From Bacteroidales bacterium (GTDB lineage: Bacteria > Bacteroidota > Bacteroidia > Bacteroidales > F082): 64,000 bases of DNA. The stretch's first letter is position 1. Each line of letters starts with the position of its first letter. The position numbers were made by a program, and so were the translations under genes. This document shows positions 33,301 through 43,259 of the stretch, piece by piece. The notes under the pieces were generated by a model. That model did not search any database and was not told the origin of the DNA. It saw only the letters and a program-made list of their open reading frames with translations. The stretch covers positions 62,001-126,000 of the forward strand of contig JAFXLL010000008.1 of assembly GCA_017531225.1 (NCBI GenBank). The letters run 5' to 3'.

Positions 33301-34218
33301 TTATTTGTTCACTTGGAAACGCTTGTTGCCTGTCTTAAAGAAATCGGCGATTTGGTTAGCGGCAGCAAGACCAGCATTGATATTGGCTTCCTCGGTTTGG
33401 GCGCCCATCTTCTTGGGCGTGGCGAAGTAGCGGCCTTCGAAGGCTTTGAACTCGGCGTCGGCATCGGGCATGATGTCGGTGATGTACTTGAGGTCAGTAC
33501 GCTCGGCCATCAGCTTGAGCAGTTCGGGCTCGTTGATGACTTCCTTACGGGCGGTGTTCACGAGGATGCCACCTTTGTGCATCTTGTTCACCACAGCGTA
33601 GTTGATGCTCTGCTTGGTCTCGGCAGTGGCCGGGATGTGCAGTGAAACGACGTCGCAGGTCTCGAAGAGGGCGTCGCGGTTGGCAACGGCGTGCACACCG
33701 GCTTCTTCGATCTTCTCAGCGGGGACGAACTCGTCGAAGGCATAGACATCCATGCCGAAGCCCTTGGCGATGCGGGCCACGTTGCGACCCACGTTACCAA
33801 AGGCGAGAAGGCCGAGTTTCTTGCCCATGAGTTCGGTGCCACTCTTGCCGTTATAGAAGTTACGGACGGCATAGACCAGCATGCCCATGACGAGTTCGGC
33901 AACGGCGTTGCTGTTTTGACCAGGGGTGTTCATGGCCACGATGCCTTTGGCGGTGCAAGCCTCGAGGTCGAGGTTGTCGTAACCGGCGCCGGCGCGGACG
34001 ACGATCTTCAGGTTCTTGGCATGGTCGATGACTTCCTTAGTCACCTTGTCGGAACGCACGATGAGAGCGTCGGCGTCGGCCACAGCCTTGTAAAGGTCAT
34101 TGACATCGGTATATTTTTCCAAAAGAGCCAGTTCATAGCCGTTCTTTTCAACGACTTCGCGGATGCCGTCAACAGCGATCTTTGCGAAAGGCTTTTCAGT
34201 AGCAACTAATACTTTCAT
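33301..34218 (-). CDS. serA: 3-phosphoglycerate dehydrogenase, short form
   Basis: Read from ATG 34218, 305 residues: the NAD-dependent first step of serine synthesis. It lacks the regulatory ACT domain. The nucleotide-binding loop is LLAFGNVGRNVARIAKG (138-152), substrate Arg is in SLHIPAT-NTARKEV (about 224), and the catalytic region that normally reads TPH is TPKKMGAQTEEA (267-279), so Lys269 takes the place of the active-site His. This His-to-Lys exchange is known from the Bacteroidota-like PGDH of Entamoeba histolytica. A Glu partner is in KEVINE. Confidence 0.95.
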   Translation of the reverse strand: MKVLVATEKPFAKIAVDGIREVVEKNGYELALLEKYTDVNDLYKAVADADALIVRSDKVTKEVIDHAKNLKIVVRAGAGYDNLDLEACTAKGIVAMNTPGQNSNAVAELVMGMLVYAVRNFYNGKSGTELMGKKLGLLAFGNVGRNVARIAKGFGMDVYAFDEFVPAEKIEEAGVHAVANRDALFETCDVVSLHIPATAETKQSINYAVVNKMHKGGILVNTARKEVINEPELLKLMAERTDLKYITDIMPDADAEFKAFEGRYFATPKKMGAQTEEANINAGLAAANQIADFFKTGNKRFQVNK

Positions 34219-34244
34219 GTTTTGTTCTTTTATTGTTGTTAGTG

Positions 34245-34313
34245 GCACCCCTTCGGGGTGCTAGCTCGGTAGGAAAACATTCCCTACCAAGCTAGCATCC
34301 GCGGAGCGGATGC
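34245..34313. repeat. three tandem hairpins between serC and serA
   Basis: Three near-perfect hairpins abut and share end bases: GCACCCC-TTC-GGGGTGC (34245-34261), CTAGCTCGGTAGG...CCTACCAAGCTAG (34261-34295, one mismatch), and GCATCCGC-GGA-GCGGATGC (34295-34313). In the serC-serA mRNA they would form a compact three-stem element. It could protect the upstream mRNA, or act as an attenuator, or be a dispersed palindromic repeat. Confidence 0.85.
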
Positions 34314-34324
34314 CCGTTTACCAT

Positions 34325-35428
34325 TTATTTATTAGCTTTTTCAAAGTCTTGCATGCACTGCACGAGAGCTTCGACGGCCTCGATTGGGCAAGCGTTGTAG
34401 AGGCTGGCACGGAAACCACCGACTGAACGGTGACCCTTGATGCCGACCATGCCGCGTTCCTTGGCGAATGCCATGAAAGCGTCTTGCTTGTCCTCGTAAC
34501 CTGGAGCCATCACCCAGCAGTGGTTCATGATGGAACGGTCTTCCTTCTCAGCGGTGCCGACGAACATGCTGTTGCGGTCGATCTCTTCGTAGAGCAGGTT
34601 GGACTTCTTGGTGTTGATCTTGTTCATAGCCTCGACGCCACCGATGGTGTCCTTCAACCACACGAGGGTCTCGTGCATCATGAAGATAGGCAGTACCGGA
34701 GGAGTATTGAACATGGAGATGTTCTTGGCTTCTTCTGCAGCGTGGGTGCGGAAGTCAACCATAGTCGGCAGCGGGTTCATGTAGGCGCGGTCGCCAATGT
34801 TGCCGAGGATGTCCTTCTTCACGATGACGAAGGTCACGCCAGCAGGGCCGACGTTCTTCTGAGCGCCACCGTAGATGAGACCGTACTTCTTCACGTCGAC
34901 GGGACGGCTCATGATATCAGAGCTCATATCAGCGACGAGCATGATGGGGCAGTCCATATCGTACTTGATCTCAGTACCGTAGATGGTGTTGTTGGTTGTG
35001 ATGTGGAAGTAGTCGGCATCCATCGGGATGGTGTAACCTTTAGGAATGTAGGTGTAGGTCTTCTCTTCTGATGAAGCGACGATCTCAACCTTACCGAACA
35101 GCTTGGCTTCCTTGGCGGCCTTCTTGGCCCAGACACCGGTCTGCAGATAAGCAGCCTTGGTCTTCATCAAGTTAGCGGGAACGGTGAAGAACTGGGTGCT
35201 GGCACCACCACCGAGGAAGAGAATTTCGTACTCGGCAGGGATGTTCAGGAGGTCACGCCACAATTGGCGGGTTTCTTCCATGATGCGCTCCCAACCTGGA
35301 GTGCGGTGTGAAATCTCGGCGATGCCGATGCCAGTGTTGTCGAAATCATAAAGCGCCTTGACGGTGCTTTCAATTGCTTGCTTGGGCAAAACGCATGGAC
35401 CTGCGTTGAAGTTAAAAGCTTGTTTCAT
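34325..35428 (-). CDS. serC: phosphoserine aminotransferase
   Basis: A 367-residue class V aminotransferase for the second step of serine synthesis (and of pyridoxal phosphate synthesis). The start [14 protein letters not shown], the block [15 protein letters not shown] near residue 75 and the cofactor lysine in [12 protein letters not shown] near residue 193 are SerC hallmarks. The C-terminal [14 protein letters not shown] near residue 340 binds the substrate. It is the first gene of a minus-strand operon with serA, a four-helix protein and DUF1015. Confidence 0.97.
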   Translation of the reverse strand: MKQAFNFNAGPCVLPKQAIESTVKALYDFDNTGIGIAEISHRTPGWERIMEETRQLWRDLLNIPAEYEILFLGGGASTQFFTVPANLMKTKAAYLQTGVWAKKAAKEAKLFGKVEIVASSEEKTYTYIPKGYTIPMDADYFHITTNNTIYGTEIKYDMDCPIMLVADMSSDIMSRPVDVKKYGLIYGGAQKNVGPAGVTFVIVKKDILGNIGDRAYMNPLPTMVDFRTHAAEEAKNISMFNTPPVLPIFMMHETLVWLKDTIGGVEAMNKINTKKSNLLYEEIDRNSMFVGTAEKEDRSIMNHCWVMAPGYEDKQDAFMAFAKERGMVGIKGHRSVGGFRASLYNACPIEAVEALVQCMQDFEKANK

Positions 35429-35495
35429 TACAAAAAATGATTAAATGTTTTGATTTATAACTAGTTAATTAAGTTTATATACTCTAAAAGTGCTG

Positions 35496-35503
35496 CAAAG
35501 ATA
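35496..35503 (-). promoter_or_regulatory. -7 box for serC operon
   Basis: TATCTTTG on the minus strand, with a leader of about 60 nt to ATG 35428. Confidence 0.65.
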
Positions 35504-35595
35504 ATAATTAAAACGGTGTGAAAATCCTTTTTCTCAACAATTTATCTCTTTAGAAAAAAAAACTGAAAAAATGTTGCCAGTTCAAAAAAATGTTG

Positions 35596-35603
35596 TACTT
35601 TTG
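35596..35603 (+). promoter_or_regulatory. -7 box for L31 gene
   Basis: TACTTTTG, 29 bp before ATG 35633. The AT-rich region 35429-35632 otherwise holds only this and the divergent serC promoter. Confidence 0.65.
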
Positions 35604-35632
35604 CACCCTCGAAACTAAAAGGAAAGAAAGCA

Positions 35633-35902
35633 ATGAAAAAAGACATTCACCCCAAGAATTACCGTCTGGTTGTTTTCAAAGATATGTCCAACGAACAGAC
35701 CTTCCTGTCACGTTCCACTATCAATACCAAGGATACCATCGTCTGGGAAGACGGTCAGGAATACCCCCTGGTGAAGCTTGAAATCTCCAGCACATCACAC
35801 CCCTTCTATACTGGTAAGATGAAGCTCGTCGACAGCGCTGGTCGCGTTGATAAGTTCAACAACAAGTACAAGAAGTTCTTCGAAAAGAAGGACGCCAAGT
35901 AA
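35633..35902 (+). CDS. rpmE2: 50S ribosomal protein L31, type B
   Basis: An 89-residue ribosomal protein. The start [18 protein letters not shown] and the block [31 protein letters not shown] are typical of L31. There are no cysteines, so this is the zinc-free type B form, which replaces the zinc-ribbon form in zinc shortage in many bacteria; in Bacteroidota it is often the only form. It is closed by a strong terminator. Confidence 0.97.
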   Translation: MKKDIHPKNYRLVVFKDMSNEQTFLSRSTINTKDTIVWEDGQEYPLVKLEISSTSHPFYTGKMKLVDSAGRVDKFNNKYKKFFEKKDAK

Positions 35903-35930
35903 TTGGCTCGGTGTTTTACCAATTCATAGA

Positions 35931-35962
35931 AAGCTCTCGATGCTGATTCGAGGGCTTTTTTT
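35931..35962 (+). terminator. intrinsic terminator of L31 gene
   Basis: AAGCTCTCGA and TCGAGGGCTT form a 10-bp stem (one G-U) with loop TGCTGAT, followed by a run of T ending at 35962. It lies just before the lon start. Confidence 0.9.
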
Positions 35963-35974
35963 GACTTAAATAAG

Positions 35975-38449
35975 ATGCAAGATATGATAGATTCCAATAA
36001 CGGAGATTTCATCCCAGTCCTCACCATCGACGATATCCATCTCGACCAAAACGAGGCGGTGCCGGAGGAACTGCCTATTCTGCCTTTGCGGAACTCGGTA
36101 CTCTATCCAGGCGTGGTTATTCCCATCACCGTGGGCCGCGAGAAGTCCATCCAGTTGGTCAAGGAGTATTACAGGAAGAAGAAGCTGATCGGCGTGGTGG
36201 CTCAGAAGGATGCGAATGTCGAAGATCCTGGCATCGCCGACCTCTATCCCGTGGGTACGGCAGCTCAGATCCTCAAGACCTTCCAGATGCCCGACGGCAA
36301 CCTTACCGTCATCATTCAAGGCAAGAGCCGCTTTGAACTCGTCGAGATCAAACAACTCGACCCGTATTTCATCGCCGCCGTGCAGCCTTTCCAGGCCTCT
36401 GACGAAATCCCCCGCGACCGCAAGTTCAAAGCGATGATCCAGTCTATCAAGGAACTGGCATCACAAGTCATCTCACGCAACCAACGTCTTCCCGAAGAGG
36501 CCGACTTCGCCATCAAGAACATCGACAGTCCGGTGTTCCTGCTCAACTTCGTGGCAAGCAACGTGGAAGCCGACCTGCCGTCGAAGCAACTCCTGCTGGA
36601 ATGCACCAACGTGGTGGATATGGCCAACAACCTGCTCGGCATCCTGACGACCGCCCAGCAGATGAATGAGCTGAAACAGCAGATCCAAAACAAGGTGAAG
36701 AACGACCTTGACAAGCAACAGCGTGAGTTCTTGCTGAACCAACAGCTGCGCACCATCCAGGAAGAGCTGGGAGGCACTCCCAATGAACACGATATCAAGG
36801 AACTGCAGGAGAAGGCCGAGAAAAAGAAATGGAGCAAGGAAGTGCAAGAGGTCTTCGAGCGTGAGCTCAAGAAACTGGAGCGTACCAACCCCCAAGCAGC
36901 AGAATATGGCATTCAGCTCAACTATTTGCAGTACCTGGTGGATCTTCCGTGGATGGACTATACCAAGGACAACTTTGACCTGAAGCGCGCCCAGCGTATC
37001 CTGGATGCCGATCACTATGGTCTCGATAAAGTCAAGGAACGCATCATTGAGCATCTTGCCGTGCTGAAGCTGAAAAATGACATGAAGGCGCCGATCCTCT
37101 GTCTGGTAGGCCCTCCCGGAGTGGGTAAGACCTCCCTCGGGAAGTCGATCGCACGTGCCTTGAACCGCAAATATGTGAGGATGTCGCTCGGTGGACTCCG
37201 TGACGAGTCCGAACTCCGTGGCCACCGCAAGACCTATATCGGTGCCATGCCTGGACGTATCATCCAGAACCTCCGTAAGGTGAAGTCGGGCAACCCCGTG
37301 TTTGTGCTCGATGAGATCGACAAGGTCAGCGGCAACAATATCAACGGCGACCCGCAAGCCGCATTGCTTGAGATTCTCGACCCTGAACAGAACTCCACTT
37401 TCTATGATAACTTCATGGAACTGGACTATGATCTTTCCAAGATTATGTTCATCGCCACAGCCAACACCCTGTCAACTATTCATCCGGCATTGCTCGACCG
37501 TATGGAGGTGATCGACTTGAGCGGCTATCTCCGCGAGGAGAAATACGAGATTGCCAAACGGCACCTGATTCCCAAGCAGCTCAAGGAACACGGCATGGAT
37601 GCTAAGCAGATCTCCTTCTCGAAGGACATGGTGATGCACATCATCGACGACTACACCCGCGAAGCCGGCGTCCGTAACTTGGAACGCCGCATTGCCGACG
37701 TGATGCGTGCCCGTGCCAAGGACATCGTGATGGATGAAATCAAAGACCGTAGGGTCACTAAGGATGAGTTGCGCAAAGTGTTGGGCGTGCCAATGCATCA
37801 CGATGAGGACGAAGTGAAGCATGTTATGCCTGGCGTGGCCACAGGTCTGGCTTGGACATCGGTGGGAGGGGAGATCCTCTCGATCGAGGTGAGCCTCAGC
37901 CGTGGCGCAGGTCGTCTCTCATTGACCGGCAACCTTGGCGAAGTGATGAAAGAGTCGGCAACAATTGCCTACGAGTTCATAAAGTCACATACAACGTTAT
38001 TGGATATTAATCCTGATGTGTTTGATGGATGGAATGTTCACGTTCATGTGCCAGAAGGTGCAACGCCAAAGGATGGCCCTTCAGCGGGTATCACCATGCT
38101 CACCGCCCTGACTTCAGCGTTCACCCAACGCAAGGTGAAGGGACAGCTGGCCATGACGGGTGAGATCACCCTGCGTGGCCGTGTGCTGCCTGTGGGTGGC
38201 ATCAAGGAGAAGATCCTGGCTGCCAAGCGTAATGGCATCACCGACCTGATCCTTTCCGTGGATAACAAACGCGACATCGAAGACATTAAGGAAGACTTCA
38301 TCAACGGACTGAACTTCCATTATGTCAGCAATATGATGGAGGTAGTCAACCTGGCGCTCGAGAAAGAGCAGGATCAGAACGACCTCGACTACAATAGGTA
38401 TTTGCTCAATTTACGGACGGAAGTCATTGGATTTAAAGGCGATAGGTGA
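35975..38449 (+). CDS. lon: ATP-dependent protease Lon
   Basis: An 824-residue LonA protease with the N-terminal substrate-binding domain ([19 protein letters not shown] at about 33-51), a coiled-coil region (about 225-290), the AAA+ ATPase with Walker [14 protein letters not shown] and Walker [10 protein letters not shown], and the protease domain with Ser703 in [11 protein letters not shown] and the dyad Lys in [14 protein letters not shown]. It degrades misfolded and regulatory proteins. The stop overlaps the next gene's possible GTG start, so transcription probably continues into the peptide-binding lipoprotein. Because a terminator stands directly upstream, lon needs its own promoter, which I could not place. 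Confidence 0.97.
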   Translation: MQDMIDSNNGDFIPVLTIDDIHLDQNEAVPEELPILPLRNSVLYPGVVIPITVGREKSIQLVKEYYRKKKLIGVVAQKDANVEDPGIADLYPVGTAAQILKTFQMPDGNLTVIIQGKSRFELVEIKQLDPYFIAAVQPFQASDEIPRDRKFKAMIQSIKELASQVISRNQRLPEEADFAIKNIDSPVFLLNFVASNVEADLPSKQLLLECTNVVDMANNLLGILTTAQQMNELKQQIQNKVKNDLDKQQREFLLNQQLRTIQEELGGTPNEHDIKELQEKAEKKKWSKEVQEVFERELKKLERTNPQAAEYGIQLNYLQYLVDLPWMDYTKDNFDLKRAQRILDADHYGLDKVKERIIEHLAVLKLKNDMKAPILCLVGPPGVGKTSLGKSIARALNRKYVRMSLGGLRDESELRGHRKTYIGAMPGRIIQNLRKVKSGNPVFVLDEIDKVSGNNINGDPQAALLEILDPEQNSTFYDNFMELDYDLSKIMFIATANTLSTIHPALLDRMEVIDLSGYLREEKYEIAKRHLIPKQLKEHGMDAKQISFSKDMVMHIIDDYTREAGVRNLERRIADVMRARAKDIVMDEIKDRRVTKDELRKVLGVPMHHDEDEVKHVMPGVATGLAWTSVGGEILSIEVSLSRGAGRLSLTGNLGEVMKESATIAYEFIKSHTTLLDINPDVFDGWNVHVHVPEGATPKDGPSAGITMLTALTSAFTQRKVKGQLAMTGEITLRGRVLPVGGIKEKILAAKRNGITDLILSVDNKRDIEDIKEDFINGLNFHYVSNMMEVVNLALEKEQDQNDLDYNRYLLNLRTEVIGFKGDR

Positions 38450-38451
38450 AA

Positions 38452-40056
38452 ATGAGAGTTGAGAGATGGGTTTTGTTGTTGATAGGATTCATGTTCCTCA
38501 CTTCTTGTGGGAAACATGAAGACCCCAACGAAGGCTTATCCATATTCAAATACAATGAGTCGGGTGGCATTATGACGCTCGACCCGATTTATGCCAAGGA
38601 CTTGCCTCATATCTGGGCCTGCAACCAACTCTTCAGCAGCCTGGTGGCCTTCGACGAAGAGATGAACGTGGTGCCACGGGTGGCCAAGTCGTGGGACATC
38701 AGCGACGATGGCACCGTCTATACTTTCCACCTGAGAGACGACGTCTATTTCCATGAAGATGCCTCGATGCCTGAGCCCCGTTGCGTGACGGCAGAGGACT
38801 TCCGCTATTCGTTCAACCGTGTGGTCGACAAACGCTTAAGCTCACCTGGAGCTTGGGTCTTTGCCATGGTCGACCATGAGGACGGGAACTATGCCTTTCA
38901 GGCCATCGACGACTCCACTTTTCAAGTGAAGCTCTCGAAGCCATTCCCTCCATTCCTCGGCATCCTCTCGATGACCTACGCCTCTGTCGTTCCCAAGGAG
39001 GCAGTGGAGTATTATGGCGATGATTTCCGTAGTCATCCTGTCGGCACAGGCCCGTTCCACTTCCAGTATTGGAACGAAGGCGTGAAGCTCGTTTTCCGCA
39101 AGAATCCCCATTACTTTGAAGTAGATGAAAAAGGGGAGAGGCTACCTTATCTGGACGCCGTTTCCATCAGCTTCTTGATCGATAGACAGGTGGCGTTCTT
39201 GGAGTTCGTCAAAGGCAAGTTCGACTTCATGTCGGGCATCGACGCCCGTTACAAGGATGAGCTGCTGACTTACGACGGCGAGCTGCGTCAGAAGTACGAA
39301 GGCAAGATTGACCTGATCACTGGACCTTATCTAAACACAGAATACATCAGCTTCTTCGTTGATCCCGACGACAGTTTGGGCGTTGACCGAGCACGCGCAA
39401 TGCGTCAGGCGGTGAACTACAGCATCGACCGTGACAAAATGCTGCGTTATTTGCGCAATGGCATTGGCATTCCCGGCACGGGCGGCATGATTCCCGATGG
39501 TTTGCCTGGCCACAACGATGGCATTGGTTACGACTATGACCTGAAGAAAGCACAACGCTTGGTGAGAGATTTCCGTCTGGAAGGCTATCAGCTGAATCTC
39601 TCTACTTCGGCTGAATATGCCGATATCGGCAAGTTTGTGCAAAGTCAGGTGGAGCAAACCGGAATGAAGTGTAAGATGGAGGTAATGCCTCCTGCTACCA
39701 TCAGGAGTATGAGAGCCAACGGCAGCTTACAGTTCTTCCGTGCCTCATGGGTGGCCGACTATCCCGATGCCGAGAACTACCTCTCACTGTTCACCACTGC
39801 CAACTTTGCGCCTAACGGTCCCAACTATTCCCATTACTCCAGCAAGCGTTACGATCAGCTGTACAACAAGGCCATGTCGGTTACCGACGACGATGCCCGC
39901 GAGCGCTTGTATAGTGAAATGGACAGCCTGATGATGCAGGATGCCCCCGTGGTAGTGCTGTTCTACGACGAGGTGCTCCGTTTTGTCAACAGTCGTGTGA
40001 AAGGATTGGGATGCAACCCGACGAACCTGCTGGATCTCCGCAAGGTGACTTTGTAA
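38452..40056 (+). CDS. peptide ABC-transporter substrate-binding lipoprotein
   Basis: A 534-residue family-5 extracellular solute-binding protein (OppA/DppA type), read from ATG 38452; the GTG at 38446 overlaps the lon stop and is an alternative. Lipoprotein signal MFLTSC with Cys19. Visible family blocks are LDPIYAKDLPHIWACNQLFSSLVAFDEEMN, SWDISDDGTVYTFHLRDDVYFHED, the SHPVGTGPFHF loop and YFPDAENYLSLF-like WVADYPDAENY. It would bind a peptide in the periplasm. No permease or ATPase genes are adjacent, so it is an orphan binding protein. Confidence 0.92.
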   Translation: MRVERWVLLLIGFMFLTSCGKHEDPNEGLSIFKYNESGGIMTLDPIYAKDLPHIWACNQLFSSLVAFDEEMNVVPRVAKSWDISDDGTVYTFHLRDDVYFHEDASMPEPRCVTAEDFRYSFNRVVDKRLSSPGAWVFAMVDHEDGNYAFQAIDDSTFQVKLSKPFPPFLGILSMTYASVVPKEAVEYYGDDFRSHPVGTGPFHFQYWNEGVKLVFRKNPHYFEVDEKGERLPYLDAVSISFLIDRQVAFLEFVKGKFDFMSGIDARYKDELLTYDGELRQKYEGKIDLITGPYLNTEYISFFVDPDDSLGVDRARAMRQAVNYSIDRDKMLRYLRNGIGIPGTGGMIPDGLPGHNDGIGYDYDLKKAQRLVRDFRLEGYQLNLSTSAEYADIGKFVQSQVEQTGMKCKMEVMPPATIRSMRANGSLQFFRASWVADYPDAENYLSLFTTANFAPNGPNYSHYSSKRYDQLYNKAMSVTDDDARERLYSEMDSLMMQDAPVVVLFYDEVLRFVNSRVKGLGCNPTNLLDLRKVTL

Positions 40057-40067
40057 AGAAATAATCG

Positions 40068-40075
40068 TATTTTTG
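40068..40075 (+). promoter_or_regulatory. -7 box for sugar transferase gene
   Basis: TATTTTTG only 5 bp before the GTG start at 40081, which predicts a leaderless mRNA. Confidence 0.5.
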
Positions 40076-40080
40076 TCAAC

Positions 40081-40719
40081 GTGAAATCAAGCATCAACCG
40101 TATCGTTAAGTTTGTTTTCGACAGGGTAGTGGCTCTGTTGGGATTGGTTGTGCTTGCGATTCCGTTGATGGTCATCGCCTTGTTGGTGAAGCTGTCCAAT
40201 CCGAGGGAAACGGTGCTCTTCACCCAGGTGCGCGTGGGACTGCATGGCAAGTTGTTCAAGATCCATAAGTTCCGTACCATGACTAACGAGAAGGAAATCA
40301 CCAACATCGCTTATCCCAACAGGGCTCGCATCACGCCAGTGGGAGCCTGGTTGCGCCGATATAAGATCGATGAGTTGCCCGAACTCTGGGATGTGTTGAT
40401 CGGTAATATGAGCTTTGTGGGTCCACGTCCCGATGTGCCAGGTTATGCCGACCTACTTGAGGGAGACGATAGGGTAGTGCTCGATATGCGACCAGGTATC
40501 ACCGGACCAGCTACACTCAAGTATAGCAACGAGGAGAAACAGATCGAGGATTATGTGAAACAAGCCAAAGCCAACGGCGATCAACGTACTGAGGATGAGA
40601 TCGCTATTTGGTACAACGATGAGGTGATTTATCCCGATAAAGTCAGGATCAATTGCGATTATTATCGGAATTATTCCTTTTTTACGGACCTTAACATCAT
40701 TTTTAAGACTCTTTTTTAA
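40081..40719 (+). CDS. undecaprenyl-phosphate sugar-phosphate transferase (PglC/WcaJ type)
   Basis: A 212-residue enzyme with a GTG start at 40081; no later start keeps the membrane anchor. It is a monotopic initiating transferase: a single N-terminal hydrophobic helix (about 12-38), then the conserved cytosolic core with LFTQVRVGLHGKLFKIHKFRTM, RRYKIDELPELWDVLIGNMSFVGPRPDVPGYADLL and MRPGITGPATLKYSNEE. It transfers a sugar phosphate from UDP-sugar to undecaprenyl phosphate, the first step in a surface glycan. No further glycan genes are adjacent. The short size fits PglC rather than WbaP. Confidence 0.93.
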   Translation: MKSSINRIVKFVFDRVVALLGLVVLAIPLMVIALLVKLSNPRETVLFTQVRVGLHGKLFKIHKFRTMTNEKEITNIAYPNRARITPVGAWLRRYKIDELPELWDVLIGNMSFVGPRPDVPGYADLLEGDDRVVLDMRPGITGPATLKYSNEEKQIEDYVKQAKANGDQRTEDEIAIWYNDEVIYPDKVRINCDYYRNYSFFTDLNIIFKTLF

Positions 40720-40739
40720 AGAGGAATAAAGATTTTTGG

Positions 40740-40747
40740 TATTTTTG
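40740..40747 (+). promoter_or_regulatory. -7 box for MMPL-fak-plsX operon
   Basis: TATTTTTG, 25 bp before ATG 40773. It is the only promoter I see before the nine-gene run ending at 52762. Confidence 0.65.
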
Positions 40748-40772
40748 CAGCTTTTAAAAGCGACAATAATAC

Positions 40773-43259
40773 ATGCATAAGATTTTTATTCCCATCTATA
40801 ATTTCTTCAAGGGCAGACAAGGTTTGATGTATATCATCATGACGGTTTCATTTTTGGTGTTTGCCTTTTTCGGTCTTCAACTTCATTTCGAGGAGGATAT
40901 CACTAAACTTCTGCCTACATCGAGTGTGGAAAGCCAGCTGGCTTTTGGCTCCATTGGCTTGAAGGACAAGGTCTTCATTCAAGTCACTTCGTCTGGCGAA
41001 CAGCTCTCTCCCGTAGAAATCGGAGAGATGACGGACAGCTTTATTGAGATGTTGTTTGAGAAGGACTCAGCCAATCATTACATCTCCAACATCCTCTACA
41101 AGATGGAGCCTGAGATGGCACTCAACGCCTTGGATTTCGTGCTGGAACATCTCCCTTCATTTGTGGACACTTCCGCTTATCAGGGTATTGCAAAAGCCTT
41201 GGAACCCGAGGCTGCTGCCGCTCAGATGCAGGCCAATTATGACTTGCTGATGAATGATGAGACCGGAGAGATGCTTCAGATGGTGGCATACGACCCGCTT
41301 AACCTGAAGGATGCGATCATCGGTGACATGCTGGAAAGCGCCGTTGGTGGTTATAACATGGTTGACGGCCATTTCTTCTGTGCCGACAGTACCGTTGCCA
41401 TTGCTTATTTGGCTCCGGCTTTCAAGACGCTTGATTCCAAGTCCGCTCGCGACTTCTCTCGCATGATGTCCAAGGCGAAGTATGAATTTGAAGAGGCACA
41501 TCCCGAGGTGAAGGTGCTGGTGCATGGCGACCCCATCGGCAGCGTGTCGAACGCCGGCCGTATCCGTACCGACTTGGTGGTGACGGTGGGCATCTCGCTC
41601 CTTCTGATTCTCATTCTGCTGGGACTTTGTTTCAAGAGCTTCTCCTTCTTGTGGAAAATGTTGTTGCCCATTGTTTATGGTACCGTCTTTTCGTTGGCTG
41701 TCATCTACTGGTACAGGGGCGAGATGTCGCTCATGTCGCTGGGCCTTGGTGCTATCGTTTTGGGTGTAGCCATCAGCTATTGCCTCCACGTGATGATCCA
41801 TCATTTCTTTGTGGGTGATCCCGAGAAACTGTTGCTCGACGAGTCAACTCCGGTGTTTTTGGGTTGCCTCACCACAGTGGGTGCTTTCTGCAGCTTGCTG
41901 CTCACCGATAGCGACTTGCTTCGTGACTTTGGACTCTTTGCCTCTGTGGCTCTCATAGGAAGCACACTGTTTGCCTTGATATTTTTACCTCACTTCCTGC
42001 CCAAGCGTCATGCTGATTCCAGTGGTGTGGTGTTCCGCCATATCACCCGCCTCAATTCATTGCCTTACGACCGTCGTAAATGGTTCCTTGGATTGATGGT
42101 GGCCATCATCATCGTGGGTTGCATCTTCTCACCGAATGTCACTTTCGACAGCGATTTGCGCAACTTGGACTTCAACTCGGAAGATGAGCTGGCAAGTGAG
42201 GCTTTGTTCAACGCCAAGAACAACGATGGTTTCGCGCACCAGTATTATGCCACAGTCTCTACTGATTTCGATGAGGCTATCCTTGCCAACCAGTCGTTGA
42301 TGGTCATCCTCGACTCATTGAAGCAGGCTGGCATCGTCCATTCTTATACCGACTTGATTCCGAAACTGTTTATCACCCAAGAGGAGCAGGAGCATCGCAT
42401 CGCTGCTTGGAACGCCTTCTGGACAGAGGAGCGCAAGCAAGAAACCATGGCTTTGGTGGAGACCAACGCCAAGCAACTCGGCCTCGATCCCAGTATGTTT
42501 GCCGATTTCCAATGGATCATCGATTCCGATTACGAACCCGCTTCTTTGCTGGAGAGTGGCATCATTCCTGAGAACCTGTTGGGCAACTTCATCGAATGTA
42601 ATGCCGATGGTCAATACATGGTGTTCACTGACGTGGCGCTGTTGTTTGAGGACAAGGATCCCGTTACAGTGGCGCTGATCAACAATCCCAGAACATTCAT
42701 CCTCGATCCGTTCTATTACTGCAAGGACATGGTTGAGGTTATTCACGACGACTTCGACATCGCTGTTTGGATTTCGTCGATTTTTGTGCTGGTTATTCTG
42801 CTGATTTCGTTCCGCAACATCCTCACCGCTCTGCTTTCGTTCATCCCGATGGTGGTCAGCTGGTTCATGGTTCAGGGCTATATGGCCTTGATCGGTTTGG
42901 AATTCAACCTGATCAACATCATCATTTCCACGTTTATCTTCGGCATTGGCGTGGACTACAGCATCTTCATCACCGAAGGCTTACTATCAGAGGCGCGAAC
43001 GGGCAACCGTGACGTGCTTACATGGCATAAGGTGGCCATCTTCTTCTCGGCCATCATCCTGGTTATTGTGATTTCTTCCTTGCTTTTCGCAGTTCACCCC
43101 GCTATCCGGTCCATCGGGCTCAGCACCCTCATCGGAATGGCATCAACCATAATGATATCCTACTCGCTGCAGCCGTTTGCGTTCAGGCAGTTGATGAAGA
43201 TTCCGGCTTACAAGCGTAGCGTACTTTCGAAAAAACCATGGAAAAAACAGCAGAATTAG
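40773..43259 (+). CDS. MMPL/RND-family lipid exporter
   Basis: An 828-residue RND superfamily membrane protein. One N-terminal segment (about 19-38) is followed by a periplasmic domain (40-265), a five-helix block (about 270-410) that includes LGAIVLGVAISYCLHVMIHHFF, a second segment near 445, another periplasmic domain, and a last block (about 665-810) with FIFGIGVDYSIFITEGLL, the classic MMPL motif. The family exports lipids or polyketides across the inner membrane. It is the first gene of the operon and overlaps the FakA-like gene by 22 bp, which supports export of an acyl product made by the neighbours. Confidence 0.9.
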   Translation: MHKIFIPIYNFFKGRQGLMYIIMTVSFLVFAFFGLQLHFEEDITKLLPTSSVESQLAFGSIGLKDKVFIQVTSSGEQLSPVEIGEMTDSFIEMLFEKDSANHYISNILYKMEPEMALNALDFVLEHLPSFVDTSAYQGIAKALEPEAAAAQMQANYDLLMNDETGEMLQMVAYDPLNLKDAIIGDMLESAVGGYNMVDGHFFCADSTVAIAYLAPAFKTLDSKSARDFSRMMSKAKYEFEEAHPEVKVLVHGDPIGSVSNAGRIRTDLVVTVGISLLLILILLGLCFKSFSFLWKMLLPIVYGTVFSLAVIYWYRGEMSLMSLGLGAIVLGVAISYCLHVMIHHFFVGDPEKLLLDESTPVFLGCLTTVGAFCSLLLTDSDLLRDFGLFASVALIGSTLFALIFLPHFLPKRHADSSGVVFRHITRLNSLPYDRRKWFLGLMVAIIIVGCIFSPNVTFDSDLRNLDFNSEDELASEALFNAKNNDGFAHQYYATVSTDFDEAILANQSLMVILDSLKQAGIVHSYTDLIPKLFITQEEQEHRIAAWNAFWTEERKQETMALVETNAKQLGLDPSMFADFQWIIDSDYEPASLLESGIIPENLLGNFIECNADGQYMVFTDVALLFEDKDPVTVALINNPRTFILDPFYYCKDMVEVIHDDFDIAVWISSIFVLVILLISFRNILTALLSFIPMVVSWFMVQGYMALIGLEFNLINIIISTFIFGIGVDYSIFITEGLLSEARTGNRDVLTWHKVAIFFSAIILVIVISSLLFAVHPAIRSIGLSTLIGMASTIMISYSLQPFAFRQLMKIPAYKRSVLSKKPWKKQQN

